A DNA stretch of 64,000 nucleotides from contig NC_081412.1 in assembly GCF_030272615.1 (NCBI RefSeq), forward strand, positions 481,440,872 through 481,504,871, read 5' to 3'. The stretch is from Cryptomeria japonica. Its lineage: Eukaryota; Streptophyta; Pinopsida; Cupressales; Cupressaceae. The translations under genes and the position numbers were made by a program. The notes under the pieces were generated by a model that did not search any database, was not told where the DNA came from, and saw nothing but the letters and a program-made list of their open reading frames with translations. This document shows positions 63,262-64,000 of this stretch, piece by piece (positions within the stretch are counted from its first letter, which is position 1; each line of letters starts with the position of its first letter).

Positions 63262-64000
63262 TGTTGATGTGTTTTTAGACACCTCTAACACATAATAAAA
63301 TACCAAAGTATTTTACTCTCTTGAACAAAATCACCTTAGATGCTAAATATATGATCAACTAAGACGACTCCAAGGTTCCTAATCTCAATTCTTGACGTGT
63401 GGGTAACTCAATGGTGAATGCGATTTTCTGTATGCACAAAGGGACTTACACAGTTGTTCTAAAGATTTTCTTGAATAGAGGTAGGTTTACCATGTTTTTT
63501 TAAATAACTTAATGACTTTGCAAGATTAGCTCTTGATCTATTTCTAACAAAGATTTTATATAAAATACAAAAAGAAAGGGTTAAGAAGTTCTATTCTAAT
63601 CCTATCTTAATCCTAGAATGCAAGAGATAGTGAATGACTCAGTGAAATTCAACTAGGCTTAGCCTTGTCATTCAATGAACAACTCAACACAAGCTTAGTG
63701 CAATCTTCTAGGGTATTCAATTAATATTCAAATTCATACTCATAACACCAACACCATCCATTCAATCAATATCAATGTGCAAGCAAAAATTGAAGTTAAA
63801 CTCGAATTTGATTCTAGTTGACCACACAAGGCAAATTCACAATCAACAAATAGCTAGTGGTATGTATAAACAAATTTTATATAAATTCACTCAAAAATTA
63901 TTTCATTCAACTACAATACTTAAAAAAAAATCTAAACTAAATTTGGAGGTTAGAGAACCACACAACGCTTCAAGATCTCATAAAATCACCAAGTTCAATG
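63262..64000 (+). mobile_element. LTR start, plus orientation, cut by window end
   Basis: Starts TGTTGATGTGTTTTTAGACA and is collinear with the minus strand of 56957-56220 (AATAAAATACCAAAGTATTT, CTTGAACAAAATCACCTTAG). The GC-rich AGTGCCCCTTGCGGGGG block just before it suggests the end of an internal region, so this may be the 3' LTR of an element or the edge of a fragment. Confidence 0.7.

Overview
This is plant nuclear DNA, most likely from a gymnosperm (probably a conifer). It holds the middle part of one plus-strand gene, VPS54, cut into nine short exons by introns of up to about 20.7 kb. The introns are filled with nested LTR retrotransposons and hAT DNA transposons. Genus-level placement is not possible from sequence reading alone.

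Host gene. The exons at 3315-3441, 24095-24169, 37545-37701, 37860-37948, 43876-44141, 60894-61065, 61178-61261, 61475-61854 and 62175-62328 join in phase into about 501 codons with no stop. They match plant VPS54, the subunit of the GARP tethering complex (VPS51/52/53/54) that receives endosome-derived vesicles at the trans-Golgi network. The first exons and the C-terminal exons lie outside the window. No other host gene was recognised.

Intron contents, left to right. (i) 1-3314: hAT-related debris, then unassigned sequence. (ii) 3442-24094: a solo LTR (4087-5654); a non-coding LTR element (6477-8144); a hAT transposon with 8-bp target duplication (9325-14829) that itself carries a solo LTR (10311-11565); a Copia element with mostly deleted coding (15239-20193) that carries a 336-bp miniature LTR element whose LTRs contain tRNA-like sequence (17391-17726); and a possible Gypsy remnant. 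(iii) 24170-37544: a Gypsy-like LTR and gag fragment split by a nearly full-length but broken Copia (25213-30788), followed by a second decayed hAT element split by a non-coding LTR element (33555-35763). (iv) 37949-43875: an LTR fragment and a probable solo LTR. (v) 44142-60893: a non-coding Copia-type element (45606-48178), an array of about eight spaced hairpin palindromes (49524-50372), a Copia gag/protease fragment, a solo LTR with perfect target duplication (53303-54359), LTR pieces in opposite orientation, and tandem repeats. (vi) 62329-64000: a direct repeat and the start of another LTR (63262).

The points most worth a second look are the tRNA-bearing miniature LTR element, the palindrome array at 49.5-50.4 kb, and the repeated use of one LTR family (ends TGTAATGTCCC / GGGGACATTACA) as solo LTRs inside a single gene. 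All assignments come from reading motifs, repeats, target duplications and splice phases by eye; no database search was run.
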